Below, one piece after another: positions 36,012-44,272 of a stretch of 46,751 bases of DNA. The translations under genes and the position numbers were made by a program. The DNA is from Rhodoluna sp. (GTDB lineage: Bacteria; Actinomycetota; Actinomycetes; Actinomycetales; Microbacteriaceae). The DNA lies in assembly GCF_024639375.1 (NCBI RefSeq), contig NZ_JAHEIM010000005.1, positions 1 to 46,751 of the forward strand. The letters run 5' to 3'. Under the pieces are notes generated by a model. That model saw only the letters and a program-made list of their open reading frames with translations. It was not told where the DNA came from and ran no database searches. Every line of letters starts with the position of its first letter. Positions within the stretch are counted from its first letter, which is position 1.

Positions 36012-36065
36012 TTTACATCGCCGAAACATTGCGTGAACACCAGGGCAACCAAGGCTGGATAGACT
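36012..36065 (+). promoter_or_regulatory. glnA promoter with GlnR-like operator
   Basis: TTTAC-n6-GAAAC-n6-TGAAC-n6-GCAAC (36012-36049) follows the two-repeat GlnR box of actinobacteria, with one exact GAAAC and one with a single mismatch at 22-base spacing. Ten bases after it is TAGACT (36060-36065), a good -10 box with no -35, as expected for an activated promoter. The leader before the ATG would be about 56 bases. Confidence 0.7.
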
Positions 36066-36127
36066 TTGTTGGATGGCCTAAAGACGCGCCAGTCTCCTTA
36101 TTTCCGAAATTTGAAGGGATCCCCCCT

Positions 36128-37552
36128 ATGTTCAAATCTGCCTCCGAGGTAGTGAAGTACATCAAGGACAACAACGTTGAATTCCTTGACGTACGTTTCA
36201 CCGACCTACCAGGTGTACAGCAGCACTTCAACCTTCCAGCTCAGCAGATCGACGAGCAGTTCTTCGTTGACGGCCAGCTGTTCGATGGCTCATCAATCCG
36301 CGGTTTCGCATCGATCAACGAATCAGACATGCAGTTGATTCCAGATGTGACCACTGCTTACATCGACGCATTCCGCGTTCGCAAGACTCTTTGCATGGTG
36401 TTTGACGTTTACAACCCACGTAATGGCGAGATCTACGGTCGTGACCCACGTCAGACCGCTAAGAAGGCTCAGGCTTACCTAGCCACCACCGGCATTGCCG
36501 ACACCGCATTCTTTGCTCCAGAAGCTGAATTCTTCATCTTCGATGACGTTCGCTACGAATACAAGCAGAACGGCTCAATGCACTTCATCGACTCAGACGA
36601 AGCTGCTTGGAACTCAGGCCGCGAAGAAATGGGCGGAAACCTAGCAAACAAGACCCCTTACAAGGGTGGCTACTTCCCGGTTTCACCAACCGACAAGCAC
36701 GCTGACATGCGCGACGACATCGTTGCCGAGTTGCTAGCTGTTGGCCTAGAGGTTGAGCGCAGCCACCACGAAGTGGGTACTGCTGGCCAGGGCGAGATCA
36801 ACTACAAGTTCGACACCCTGCTTTCATCAGCAGACGACATCCTGAAGTTCAAGTACATCGTTAAGAACGTGGCAGAGCGTTGGGGCAAGACCGCAACCTT
36901 CATGCCAAAGCCCCTTTTCGGCGACAACGGTTCAGGCATGCACGTTCACATGTCATTGTGGAAGGAAGGCAAGCCTTTGTTCTACGACGAGTCAGGCTAC
37001 GGCGGTCTTTCAGACATCGCTCGTTGGTACATCGGTGGAATCTTGAAGCACGCTCCATCGCTTCTAGCATTCACCAACCCAACCGTAAACAGCTACCACC
37101 GTCTAGTTCCAGGCTTCGAAGCTCCAGTAAACCTTGTTTACTCAGCTGGTAACCGTTCGGCTGCTATCCGCATCCCAATGACTGGAACCAACCCGAAGGC
37201 AAAGCGCATTGAGTTCCGTGCGCCAGATGCCTCTGCAAATCCATACCTAGCCTTCGCAGCAATGCTTATGGCTGGTCTTGACGGAATCAAGAACCGCATC
37301 GAGCCACACGCTCCGGTTGACAAGGACCTATACGAGTTGCCACCAGAGGAAGCAAAGCTTATTCCTCAGGTTCCTGGCAACCTAGAGGACTGCCTAAAGG
37401 CTCTTGAGGCCGACCACGACTACCTATTGCAGGGCGACGTGTTCACCAAGGACCTAATCGAGAACTGGATCGACTACAAGCGTGAGAAGGAAATCAAGCC
37501 TCTGGCTCTTCGTCCTCACCCTTACGAGTTCGAGCTTTACTACGGCGTGTAA
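36128..37552 (+). CDS. glnA: Glutamine synthetase type I
   Basis: A 474-residue GSI-beta glutamine synthetase, making glutamine from glutamate, ammonia and ATP. Landmarks are [40 protein letters not shown], the ATP-binding [18 protein letters not shown] and the catalytic [17 protein letters not shown]. The adenylylation tyrosine lies in [13 protein letters not shown], so GlnE control is possible. The frame is open upstream to 35705, but that part overlaps the RDD gene; the ATG at 36128 fits the family start, with AAGGGA nine bases before. Two terminators follow. Confidence 0.98.
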   Translation: MFKSASEVVKYIKDNNVEFLDVRFTDLPGVQQHFNLPAQQIDEQFFVDGQLFDGSSIRGFASINESDMQLIPDVTTAYIDAFRVRKTLCMVFDVYNPRNGEIYGRDPRQTAKKAQAYLATTGIADTAFFAPEAEFFIFDDVRYEYKQNGSMHFIDSDEAAWNSGREEMGGNLANKTPYKGGYFPVSPTDKHADMRDDIVAELLAVGLEVERSHHEVGTAGQGEINYKFDTLLSSADDILKFKYIVKNVAERWGKTATFMPKPLFGDNGSGMHVHMSLWKEGKPLFYDESGYGGLSDIARWYIGGILKHAPSLLAFTNPTVNSYHRLVPGFEAPVNLVYSAGNRSAAIRIPMTGTNPKAKRIEFRAPDASANPYLAFAAMLMAGLDGIKNRIEPHAPVDKDLYELPPEEAKLIPQVPGNLEDCLKALEADHDYLLQGDVFTKDLIENWIDYKREKEIKPLALRPHPYEFELYYGV

Positions 37553-37568
37553 TACAGGCTGTAATTGC

Positions 37569-37600
37569 AAAGGGGTCGGCGAAAGCCGGCCCCTTTCTTT
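37569..37600 (+). terminator. Intrinsic terminator of glnA
   Basis: AAAGGGGTCGGC-GAAA-GCCGGCCCCTTT: a 12-base-pair stem with one G-U pair and a GNRA-type loop, followed by CTTT. Confidence 0.85.
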
Positions 37601-37641
37601 ATACCCGGTTTCAGACTTGTCAATCGATTCCGCGGGTAAGG

Positions 37642-37670
37642 AAAAACCCACCATCGCTGGTGGGTTTTTT
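37642..37670. terminator. Bidirectional terminator between glnA and ctaF
   Basis: AAAAACCCACCA-TCGC-TGGTGGGTTTTT is a perfect 12-base-pair stem with T-rich sides on both strands. It can end the ctaC-D-F transcript (minus) and back up the glnA terminator (plus). Confidence 0.85.
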
Positions 37671-37681
37671 ATTTAGATCTT

Positions 37682-38101
37682 TTAGTGAGCGTATTGGCCA
37701 CGGTGGTGTTCGAATACGAAACCAATTAGCGCAACCAATGCAAGTGGAAGGGCAATGAAGAACATCCACCAGCCAACAGCAAGCGATGCAAAAGTCATGG
37801 CACCGAATAGACCCAAGAAGAATGGCCACCAGCTCCATGGAGCGAAGAAACCGATCTCTGAGTCACCATCTTCGATGTTGGCATCGAAACGGTCTTCAGG
37901 CAGCTGACCTTGGTGCTTGGCGGTGTTCTGCATGAAGAAGCCGAGGAAAATCGACATCAAAGAAAGCATCGAGATGGCTGCTGTGCCAATTGGCTCAACA
38001 GTCTCCCAGTTGTTGGTTAGACCAAACCACACGGCATAACCCACAGCGTCAACGCCGTAGAAAACACTTAGCCACCAAAAAAATGCAGCATTGAACTTCA
38101 T
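37682..38101 (-). CDS. ctaF: Cytochrome c oxidase subunit IV (actinobacterial CtaF)
   Basis: A 139-residue actinobacterial aa3 oxidase subunit with four hydrophobic segments. The N-terminal FFWWLSVFYGVDAVGYAVW, the loop with QLPEDRFDANIEDGDSEIGFFAP, and the last pair of helices (WWMFFIALPLALVALIGFVF) are typical. It starts four bases after ctaD, so the oxidase subunits are translated as one unit. It is a small structural subunit without metal ligands. Confidence 0.93.
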   Translation of the reverse strand: MKFNAAFFWWLSVFYGVDAVGYAVWFGLTNNWETVEPIGTAAISMLSLMSIFLGFFMQNTAKHQGQLPEDRFDANIEDGDSEIGFFAPWSWWPFFLGLFGAMTFASLAVGWWMFFIALPLALVALIGFVFEHHRGQYAH

Positions 38102-38105
38102 GTGA

Positions 38106-39773
38106 CTAGCCCTTCTTGCTTACTTTTGCCTTTGCAGGAGCAACAACCTGAAGCTCCTCGTGGGCAAAGTCTGGGTGGTGCAGATCAAAGGCCGGAGACT
38201 CTGAACGAACGCGTGGAATAGAGGTGAAGTTGTGACGAGGGAACGGTGTTGCAGTTGCCCACTCGAGTGAACGACCGTAACCCCATGGGTCATCAAGGGT
38301 GGTCTTTTCGCCCTTGCGAGCTGTGATGTAGATGTTCCACAAGAAAGGAATCATCGACAACGCCAGCAATACTGCACCAGCGGTAGAAACGCCGTTCATC
38401 CAAGTAAAGCCATCTTCAGGCAGGTAGGTTGCGTAACGACGTGGCATGCCGATGACACCCAACCAGTGCTGAATTAGGAAGGTCATGTGGAAGCCAAGGA
38501 ACAACAACCAGAACTGAATCTTGCCAAGACGCTCGTTTAGCATCTTGCCTGTCATCTTTGGGTACCAGAAGTAGATTCCGGCAAACATTGCGAACACAAC
38601 GGTTCCGAACACCACGTAGTGGAAGTGAGCAACCACAAAGTAGCTGTCTGACAGCTGGAAGTCGAGAACTGGAGAAGCCAAGATCACACCGGTTAGACCG
38701 CCGAAGATGAATGTGGTCAAGAAACCTAGTGAGTAAAGCATTGGGGTCTCAAAAGTTACAGAGCCCTTCCACATGGTTCCAATCCAGTTGAAGATCTTCA
38801 CACCGGTAGGCACTGCAATCAACATGGTGGTGAACGCGAAGAACGGCAACAGAACCGAACCGGTGACGTACATGTGGTGAGCCCACACGGTCATCGAAAG
38901 CGCAGCAATTGCGATGGTTGCATAAATCAAAGTCTTGTAACCAAAGATTGGCTTGCGGCTAAACACCGGGAAGATTTCTGAAACGATGCCAAAGAATGGC
39001 AAGGCCAAAATGTAAACCTCTGGGTGACCGAAGAACCAGAACAGGTGCTGCCAAAGCATTGGGCCACCGTTGGCTGGGTCAAAGATGTGAGCATCGAAAC
39101 GACGGTCTGCACCAAGTGCGAACAGCGCTGCTGCAAGTGGCGGGAAACACATGATTACCAAGATTGAGGTAACCAAGGTGTTCCAAGTGAAGATCGGCAT
39201 GCGGAACATAGTCATACCAGGCGCACGCATAGTGATGATTGTGGTGATGAAGTTCACACCACCCATGATGGTTCCGAAACCGCTGAGTGCCAGACCGAAG
39301 ACCCACAGGTCTCCACCGAGCCCTGGCGAGAATGTGCTGTTAGAAAGTGGCGCATAAGCGAACCAACCGAAGCTTGCTGCACCCTGAGGAGTGAAGAAAC
39401 CGGCTACCGCAACGAATGAACCGAAGAAGTAGAACCAGTAGGCAATTGCGTTTAGACGCGGGAACGCCACATCTGGGGCACCAATTTGAACTGGCATCAA
39501 GATGTTTGCGAACGCAGCGAACAACGGGGTTGCGAACATCAGCAACATGATTGTGCCGTGCATGGTGAACAACTGGTTGTACTGCTCTTTGGTTTCAACA
39601 ATGTTCAACCCAGGTGCTGCCAGCTGTGCGCGGATGACCAATGCCATTACTCCACCAATTAGGAAGTAAAGGAATGAGGTAATGAGGTAAAGGTAACCGA
39701 TCTTTTTGTGGTCGGTTGTGGTGAGCCAGTCGACCAGAATCTGGCCCTTGGTTTTCTTAACAGCGGTAGCCAT
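38106..39773 (-). CDS. ctaD: Cytochrome c oxidase subunit I (aa3 type)
   Basis: A 555-residue haem-copper oxidase subunit I, the site of oxygen reduction and proton pumping, with about twelve membrane helices. Visible are [13 protein letters not shown] (low-spin haem ligand region), [19 protein letters not shown] with the Cu-B His and cross-linked Tyr, [10 protein letters not shown] (Cu-B His pair) and [14 protein letters not shown] (haem a3 ligands). The ATG at 39773 is chosen because AGAGGA, lying over the ctaC stop, is seven bases before it. ctaC lies directly upstream. Confidence 0.97.
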   Translation of the reverse strand: MATAVKKTKGQILVDWLTTTDHKKIGYLYLITSFLYFLIGGVMALVIRAQLAAPGLNIVETKEQYNQLFTMHGTIMLLMFATPLFAAFANILMPVQIGAPDVAFPRLNAIAYWFYFFGSFVAVAGFFTPQGAASFGWFAYAPLSNSTFSPGLGGDLWVFGLALSGFGTIMGGVNFITTIITMRAPGMTMFRMPIFTWNTLVTSILVIMCFPPLAAALFALGADRRFDAHIFDPANGGPMLWQHLFWFFGHPEVYILALPFFGIVSEIFPVFSRKPIFGYKTLIYATIAIAALSMTVWAHHMYVTGSVLLPFFAFTTMLIAVPTGVKIFNWIGTMWKGSVTFETPMLYSLGFLTTFIFGGLTGVILASPVLDFQLSDSYFVVAHFHYVVFGTVVFAMFAGIYFWYPKMTGKMLNERLGKIQFWLLFLGFHMTFLIQHWLGVIGMPRRYATYLPEDGFTWMNGVSTAGAVLLALSMIPFLWNIYITARKGEKTTLDDPWGYGRSLEWATATPFPRHNFTSIPRVRSESPAFDLHHPDFAHEELQVVAPAKAKVSKKG

Positions 39774-39777
39774 TTGC

Positions 39778-40632
39778 TTATCCTCTGATCTCTGGGTTGT
39801 CGCCAGGAAGGTTCTGGTTGCGGTCATAGTTGCTGTCTAGCTGACCCTGGTTGCCGGCTGCTGCTAGCTCTGCCATGTGGGCATCGTATTCAGCCTGAGG
39901 TACGACCTTGACGTTGAACAACATCATTGAGTGGAACTCTCCACAAAGCTCGGCACACTTGCCCTTGTAGGTGCCAACAACCTGTGGAGTGAAGTACATG
40001 TGGTTCACGCGACCAGGGAACATATCCTTCTTGTACAAGAAGTCGATTACCCAGAATGAGTGAATTACGTCGCGTGAGGTCAGGTCTACGGTTACGCTCT
40101 TGCCAACTGGCAAGTAAAGCACTGGCAAAGTGGCTTCGCTGCCTTCTTGGCCTTCGAACTGTGACTGAATTCCGCTGTCATAAACGTTGTTGTTTACGTA
40201 GTTGAAGTCCCAGCTCCACTGCTTTCCAATAACTTGGATGGTGTAATCGCTAGCAACCGGCTTTTCGATTTCTGCTATGTCGCGCGCGGTGAAAGCAAAG
40301 AAGCCCACCACAAGAATTAGTGGAACCACGGTGAACATGGTTTCGATTGGGTTGTTGTAACGAAGTTGAGGCGGCGTGTGTGTGTCGCCCTTGCGACGGC
40401 GGTAAACAATGATTGCGTAAATCATTAGACCCCAGGCAATGATGCCAACGCCCCAAAGAACGATCCAAGAGGTGGTCCAAAGACCAACAATTCGATCGGT
40501 GTGGTTGGTTACCCCAGGAACACCTGGCTCAAGACCTCGTTGGAACTCCTGCGGGGTACATCCGCTTAGGACCAGCATCAGTGAAGCTAACGCCGGAATG
40601 GCTGCCCACTTTAAAACACGCATTTTATGCAC
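39778..40632 (-). CDS. ctaC: Cytochrome c oxidase subunit II (lipoprotein)
   Basis: A 284-residue subunit II that receives electrons at Cu-A. The N-terminal signal ends in a lipobox LSGC (Cys25), so it should be a lipid-anchored protein. Two membrane helices follow (about 48-72 and 95-112), then the outer cupredoxin domain with [13 protein letters not shown] and the Cu-A site [14 protein letters not shown]. The start is GTG at 40632, with GAAGGG six bases before it; an ATG three codons later is the alternative. The 3' end overlaps the ctaD ribosome site. Confidence 0.96.
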   Translation of the reverse strand: MHKMRVLKWAAIPALASLMLVLSGCTPQEFQRGLEPGVPGVTNHTDRIVGLWTTSWIVLWGVGIIAWGLMIYAIIVYRRRKGDTHTPPQLRYNNPIETMFTVVPLILVVGFFAFTARDIAEIEKPVASDYTIQVIGKQWSWDFNYVNNNVYDSGIQSQFEGQEGSEATLPVLYLPVGKSVTVDLTSRDVIHSFWVIDFLYKKDMFPGRVNHMYFTPQVVGTYKGKCAELCGEFHSMMLFNVKVVPQAEYDAHMAELAAAGNQGQLDSNYDRNQNLPGDNPEIRG

Positions 40633-40730
40633 AATCGACCCTTCAAATATCGAATCGTTACGGCTCCTATCCTATGCGCTGTGAATCGCCTGAGATGCCA
40701 TAAAACGCGGGGTTGGCGCTGTTTTAAATC

Positions 40731-40763
40731 AAAAAAATCCCGCCGACCACTCGGTCGACGGGA
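40731..40763 (-). terminator. Intrinsic terminator of erpA
   Basis: On the minus strand, TCCCGTCGACC-GAGT-GGTCGGCGGGA (one mismatch) is followed by a run of seven T. It lies 19 bases after the erpA stop. Confidence 0.8.
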
Positions 40764-40781
40764 CTATTTGTAAAAAGATTT

Positions 40782-41123
40782 TTAGTTGAATGAATCGCCA
40801 CAGGCACATGAGCCAGCAGCGTTTGGGTTGTCGATAACGAAACCCTGCTTCTGAATGGTGTCTTCGAAGTCGATGGTTGCGCCATCTAGGTAAGGCACGC
40901 TCATCTTGTCGACAACCACTTCAACCCCGTTGAACTCGGTAACCTTGTCGGTCTCCTGCAAGGTCTCGTCGAAGAACAACTGGTAGATCAATCCTGAGCA
41001 GCCGCCCGGCTCAACAGCCACGCGCAGGCGCAGGTCATCGCGACCTTCGGCTTCAATCAGGGTGCGAACCTTTACCTGAGCTTGCTCGGTAAGTGAGATT
41101 CCAGATTCGATTGTTTGAGTCAT
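40782..41123 (-). CDS. erpA: A-type iron-sulfur carrier ErpA
   Basis: A 113-residue HesB/IscA-type protein that delivers Fe-S clusters to target enzymes. The three ligand cysteines are Cys42 (PGGCSGLIYQL) and Cys106/Cys108 (GSCACGDSF). AAAAAGG lies seven bases before the ATG. Likely clients encoded in this window are aconitase and lipoyl synthase. In mycobacteria a homologue lies near the oxidase genes too. Confidence 0.95.
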   Translation of the reverse strand: MTQTIESGISLTEQAQVKVRTLIEAEGRDDLRLRVAVEPGGCSGLIYQLFFDETLQETDKVTEFNGVEVVVDKMSVPYLDGATIDFEDTIQKQGFVIDNPNAAGSCACGDSFN

Positions 41124-41167
41124 TTTCAGGCCTTTTTTATAGACGGGCTGGTGTTGTCAATGATAAC

Positions 41168-42574
41168 TCAGGGCAGCCTTTTAACATTCCCACCGAGCAA
41201 CAAAAGAGTCTCGGCAATCATGGCGCGTTTGAGCGATTCAAGGTGCACCGACTCGTTTGGGCTATGCGCACGGCTGTCTGGGTCCTCGACTCCGGTTACC
41301 AGAATCTGGGCCTCGGTGAAAACCTCGGTTAGGTCGGCAATAAAGGGAATCGAGCCGCCGATGCCGATATTCACCGATTCGGCCTTCCAAGCCGCGGCCA
41401 ATGCCCGACCGGCCAGTTGACTCGCCCATTTTGAAAGGTCGGCCTCAAATGGCTTGCCCAATTCCACCTCGCCAAAGCTGATTTTCGCTCCAAATGGCAC
41501 ATTTTGCGCCAAATGCTGCTGCAGCAGGTGCAATGCCTCGGATGGGTCTTGACCCGGTGCGATTCTTAGGCTGATTTTGGCTTTCGCTGTTGGTAGCAGG
41601 GTGTTTGAAGACAGGGCCACGGATTGGCCGTCAATGCCAATTACGGTGATAGCCGGCTTAGTCCAGATGCGATCCAGGATCGCTCCCTCGCCAATTTGGT
41701 CAACCCCGTCCAAAAGGCCCGAATCCTTGCGCAAATCGGCCTCTGAATAGTCAATTGGGGCGGCCTGGCCCGAAATCAGGCCTTTCACAGCCACATTGCC
41801 GCGGTCATCGTGCAAGCTGGCCAGCAGTTGCACCAGCGCGAGCATCGCGTCGGGCACTGCTCCCCCATACATGCCCGAGTGCAGCGCGTGGTCAAGGGTT
41901 TGCACCTCGACGACCAATGAAACTAGGCCACGCAAGGTGGTGGTTAGCGACGGAGTCTCGGTGGTGAGGTTGCCTGAGTCGGCCACCACGATCACATCTG
42001 CGGCCAGATCGGCGCGGTTCTCTTCGAGAAAATTGCGGAAGGTGGGCGAACCGGCTTCTTCTTCGCCCTCGATGAACATGGTGATGCCAAGGTCAAAGTC
42101 GTCGTTCAGCAAAGTTTTCAACGCACGGATAGCCGCGAGGTGCACGACGATGCCAGCTTTGTCGTCGGCAGCCCCGCGACCGAATAGTCGACCAGCTTTT
42201 TGCACCGGCTCGAACGGCGGGGTCTGCCACTGATTGGCATCGCCGGGTGGTTGCACATCGTGGTGGGCGTAAAGCAAAAAGGTTGGCTTGCCATTTTTGG
42301 CAGCGCGTTTGGCCAACACTGCGGGTGCGCCGTCTTTTCCGTTGACTGCCGAGCGACGAACGTCGACAAAATCAAAGACACCGGTGGCCTCAAAAAGTCT
42401 GGCCACGGCTTGAGCGCTTAATTCAAGGTTGTTGGCGTCGAAAGCATCCCAAGCAATGCCTTCGATTTTTACCAGCTCAATTAATTCGGCGAGTGTGCCG
42501 TCAAAACTTTGAGCAATAAGTTGCTCGACGTTGGGAGTTTGATCGGCGATGACTTGGAATTCAGTTTGGGTCAT
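41168..42574 (-). CDS. M20 family dipeptidase
   Basis: A 468-residue M20/M25/M40 metallopeptidase, probably a cytosolic dipeptidase. The di-metal motifs are LLYAHHDVQPPGD, GRGAADDKAG and FIEGEEEAGSP (with the catalytic Glu). A dimerisation lid domain (about 210-350) is inserted, with HALHSGMYGG. The C-terminal HSPNESVHLESLKRA supplies the last metal-ligand His. The ATG lies six bases after TAGATT, so the mRNA is leaderless. It is divergent from DUF3043 and shares the promoter core with it. Confidence 0.93.
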   Translation of the reverse strand: MTQTEFQVIADQTPNVEQLIAQSFDGTLAELIELVKIEGIAWDAFDANNLELSAQAVARLFEATGVFDFVDVRRSAVNGKDGAPAVLAKRAAKNGKPTFLLYAHHDVQPPGDANQWQTPPFEPVQKAGRLFGRGAADDKAGIVVHLAAIRALKTLLNDDFDLGITMFIEGEEEAGSPTFRNFLEENRADLAADVIVVADSGNLTTETPSLTTTLRGLVSLVVEVQTLDHALHSGMYGGAVPDAMLALVQLLASLHDDRGNVAVKGLISGQAAPIDYSEADLRKDSGLLDGVDQIGEGAILDRIWTKPAITVIGIDGQSVALSSNTLLPTAKAKISLRIAPGQDPSEALHLLQQHLAQNVPFGAKISFGEVELGKPFEADLSKWASQLAGRALAAAWKAESVNIGIGGSIPFIADLTEVFTEAQILVTGVEDPDSRAHSPNESVHLESLKRAMIAETLLLLGGNVKRLP

Positions 42575-42579
42575 GAGAG

Positions 42580-42586
42580 TAATCTA
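42580..42586. promoter_or_regulatory. Overlapping divergent -10 boxes (dipeptidase and DUF3043)
   Basis: The seven bases TAATCTA hold TAATCT on plus (42580-42585) and TAGATT on minus (42581-42586). The minus box gives a leaderless dipeptidase mRNA (ATG at 42574). The plus box gives an approximately 18-base leader for DUF3043 with its own ribosome site. Confidence 0.55.
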
Positions 42587-42609
42587 TAAGTCAAACGTAA
42601 AGGACCCAC

Positions 42610-43152
42610 ATGTCAGAGCAAGAAACTTCAGGCAAGGCAAGCGGCAAAGGCCGCCCAACTCCATCTCGCAAGCAACAAGAAGCCGCACACAAGCGTCCTC
42701 TGATTGGCGAGCGAACTCCTGAGGCCCGAAAGGCTGCGAAGGCGGCGGCGGCAGAAGAACGTCGCAAGGCTCGAGTTGGCATGGCATCTGGTGAAGAAAA
42801 GTACCTGCCGATGCGCGACCGTGGTGCCCAAAAGAAGTTTGTTCGCGACTTCATCGATTCACGTTTCACCATTGGTGAAATTGTTTTGCCATTTATGTTC
42901 TTGGTGATTTTGATTTCTGGACTCAACGACAAAATTGTTCAGTTAGCCGTTTTGGTCTCAATGTGGGTCGTTATGTTTGCAGTGGCAATCAACGCTTTTA
43001 TTCTTGGCCGCATGGTTTCAAAGCGCCTAGCCGAAAAATATGGCGAAGAAAAAGTTGAAGCAGGCGTCAAGTGGTACGCGGCAATGCGCTCGATTCAGAT
43101 GCGCCCAATGCGCATGCCAAAGCCGCAGGTTAAGCGCGGCTTCAAACTCTAA
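42610..43152 (+). CDS. DUF3043 family membrane protein
   Basis: A 180-residue actinobacterial DUF3043 protein. The first 85 residues are basic and Ala-rich (KGRPTPSRKQQEAAHKRPL is the typical start), followed by RDRGAQKKFVRDFIDSRFTIGE, two membrane helices (about 92-106 and 113-134) and a basic tail. AAAGGA is five bases before the ATG. It converges on pyrD with a four-base overlap. Function unknown. Confidence 0.92.
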   Translation: MSEQETSGKASGKGRPTPSRKQQEAAHKRPLIGERTPEARKAAKAAAAEERRKARVGMASGEEKYLPMRDRGAQKKFVRDFIDSRFTIGEIVLPFMFLVILISGLNDKIVQLAVLVSMWVVMFAVAINAFILGRMVSKRLAEKYGEEKVEAGVKWYAAMRSIQMRPMRMPKPQVKRGFKL

Positions 43153-44171
43153 CGGCTAAGGGTTCGGTTGATTTTTCTAGCCCAACCCGGCCCTTGATAA
43201 ATAAACCCGGTGTAGCCCTGCACCAAAGTTGCGCCGTTTAGCAATCGTTCGCGAACTTCATCCGCAGTTTCAACTCCACCAACCGAAATAATCGCAACGC
43301 GGCCATTTAGTCGGGCGTGCAGAATTCGCAACACTTCAAGCGACCTAGCCTTTAGCGGCGCGCCAGAAAGCCCGCCGGCACCAGCGGCTTCAACCGCAGC
43401 TTTTGAAGTCTTTAGATCTTCGCGCGAGATTGTGGTGTTGGTTGCAATCACGCCGGCGAGGTTTATTTCGCGGGCCAAGTCGGCAACTGCCAAGATGTCT
43501 TCGTCGGCCAGGTCTGGCGCGATTTTTACCAGCACAGGCTTGCCGAGTGCCTCATCGAGCACGGCATTCAAAATTGGGCGCAGTGCATCTACATCTTGCA
43601 GTGAACGCAAGCCCGGAGTGTTTGGTGACGAGACGTTCACCGCGATGTAATCGGCAACCGGTGCCAGAAGTCTCGCGCTAGCACGGTAATCGGCCTCGGC
43701 TTCTTCAACTGCGACGGCACGACTCTTGCCGATGTTTACGCCAATTACTGGCAAACGATTTGGGTGGTTTGAGCGAAGTGTCTCGAGGCGCTTGGCAACT
43801 AACTGGGCACCATCGTTATTGAACCCCATGCGGTTAATCAGTGCACGATCTGGAATCAAACGAAAGAGTCTTGGCTTTTCGTTGCCGGGTTGCGGCAGTG
43901 CAGTGACCGTGCCCACTTCAATGTGAGAAAAACCTAGTTCACCCAGAGCCCTAATTGCCACGGCGTTTTTATCGAACCCAGCAGCCAAACCAAACGGAGC
44001 ATCAAAGTGCAAACCGAAAGCTTGCACCGCTCCTTTGCCACTCGGCTTTAATTTTGCAAATTTAGTGATTCCCAATGCGCCTGCGAGGCGAATGGCAAAC
44101 ATACCCAGGTGGTGTGCCGCTTCCGCATCCACGCGGGTGAAAAATAATTTGAAAATCAAACGATAAAGCAT
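43149..44171 (-). CDS. pyrD: Dihydroorotate dehydrogenase (quinone, class 2)
   Basis: A 340-residue class 2 enzyme oxidising dihydroorotate to orotate with quinone, in pyrimidine synthesis at the membrane. The N-terminal helix pair that binds the membrane (about 1-40) is present. FMN-site landmarks are DAPFGLAAGFDKN, the GFSHIEVGTVTALPQPGNEKPR segment (residues 79-100), YIAVNVSSPNTPGLRSLQ with the catalytic Ser and GVIATNTTISR. The ATG lies six bases after TAACCT, so the mRNA is leaderless. Confidence 0.97.
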   Translation of the reverse strand: MLYRLIFKLFFTRVDAEAAHHLGMFAIRLAGALGITKFAKLKPSGKGAVQAFGLHFDAPFGLAAGFDKNAVAIRALGELGFSHIEVGTVTALPQPGNEKPRLFRLIPDRALINRMGFNNDGAQLVAKRLETLRSNHPNRLPVIGVNIGKSRAVAVEEAEADYRASARLLAPVADYIAVNVSSPNTPGLRSLQDVDALRPILNAVLDEALGKPVLVKIAPDLADEDILAVADLAREINLAGVIATNTTISREDLKTSKAAVEAAGAGGLSGAPLKARSLEVLRILHARLNGRVAIISVGGVETADEVRERLLNGATLVQGYTGFIYQGPGWARKINRTLSR

Positions 44172-44177
44172 TGTTCA

Positions 44178-44183
44178 AGGTTA
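44178..44183 (-). promoter_or_regulatory. Leaderless -10 box of pyrD
   Basis: Minus-strand TAACCT, six bases (TGAACA), then the ATG at 44171. Confidence 0.55.
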
Positions 44184-44216
44184 CCCTTCTGGTTGCGAGT
44201 GGAGCCTTTAAAGCCC

Positions 44217-44245
44217 AAAAGGGCCAGCGCCTAAGCAGCTGGCCC
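44217..44245 (-). terminator. Intrinsic terminator of nrdJ
   Basis: On the minus strand, GGGCCAGC and GCTGGCCC pair over eight bases around a nine-base loop, followed by TTTT. It lies 28 bases after the nrdJ stop and upstream of pyrD. Confidence 0.75.
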
Positions 44246-44272
44246 CTCCGGAGCTAGTGTTGCGTTTGCGAT

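Noticed and set aside
35705-36127. N-terminal extension of glnA by 141 codons
   Set aside because: It overlaps the RDD gene antisense and the GlnR-like promoter; glutamine synthetase similarity starts at the ATG at 36128.
41136-41160. TTGACA and TATAAA upstream of erpA as a consensus promoter
   Set aside because: The spacer is only 13 bases, too short for a standard promoter; the erpA start site stays open.
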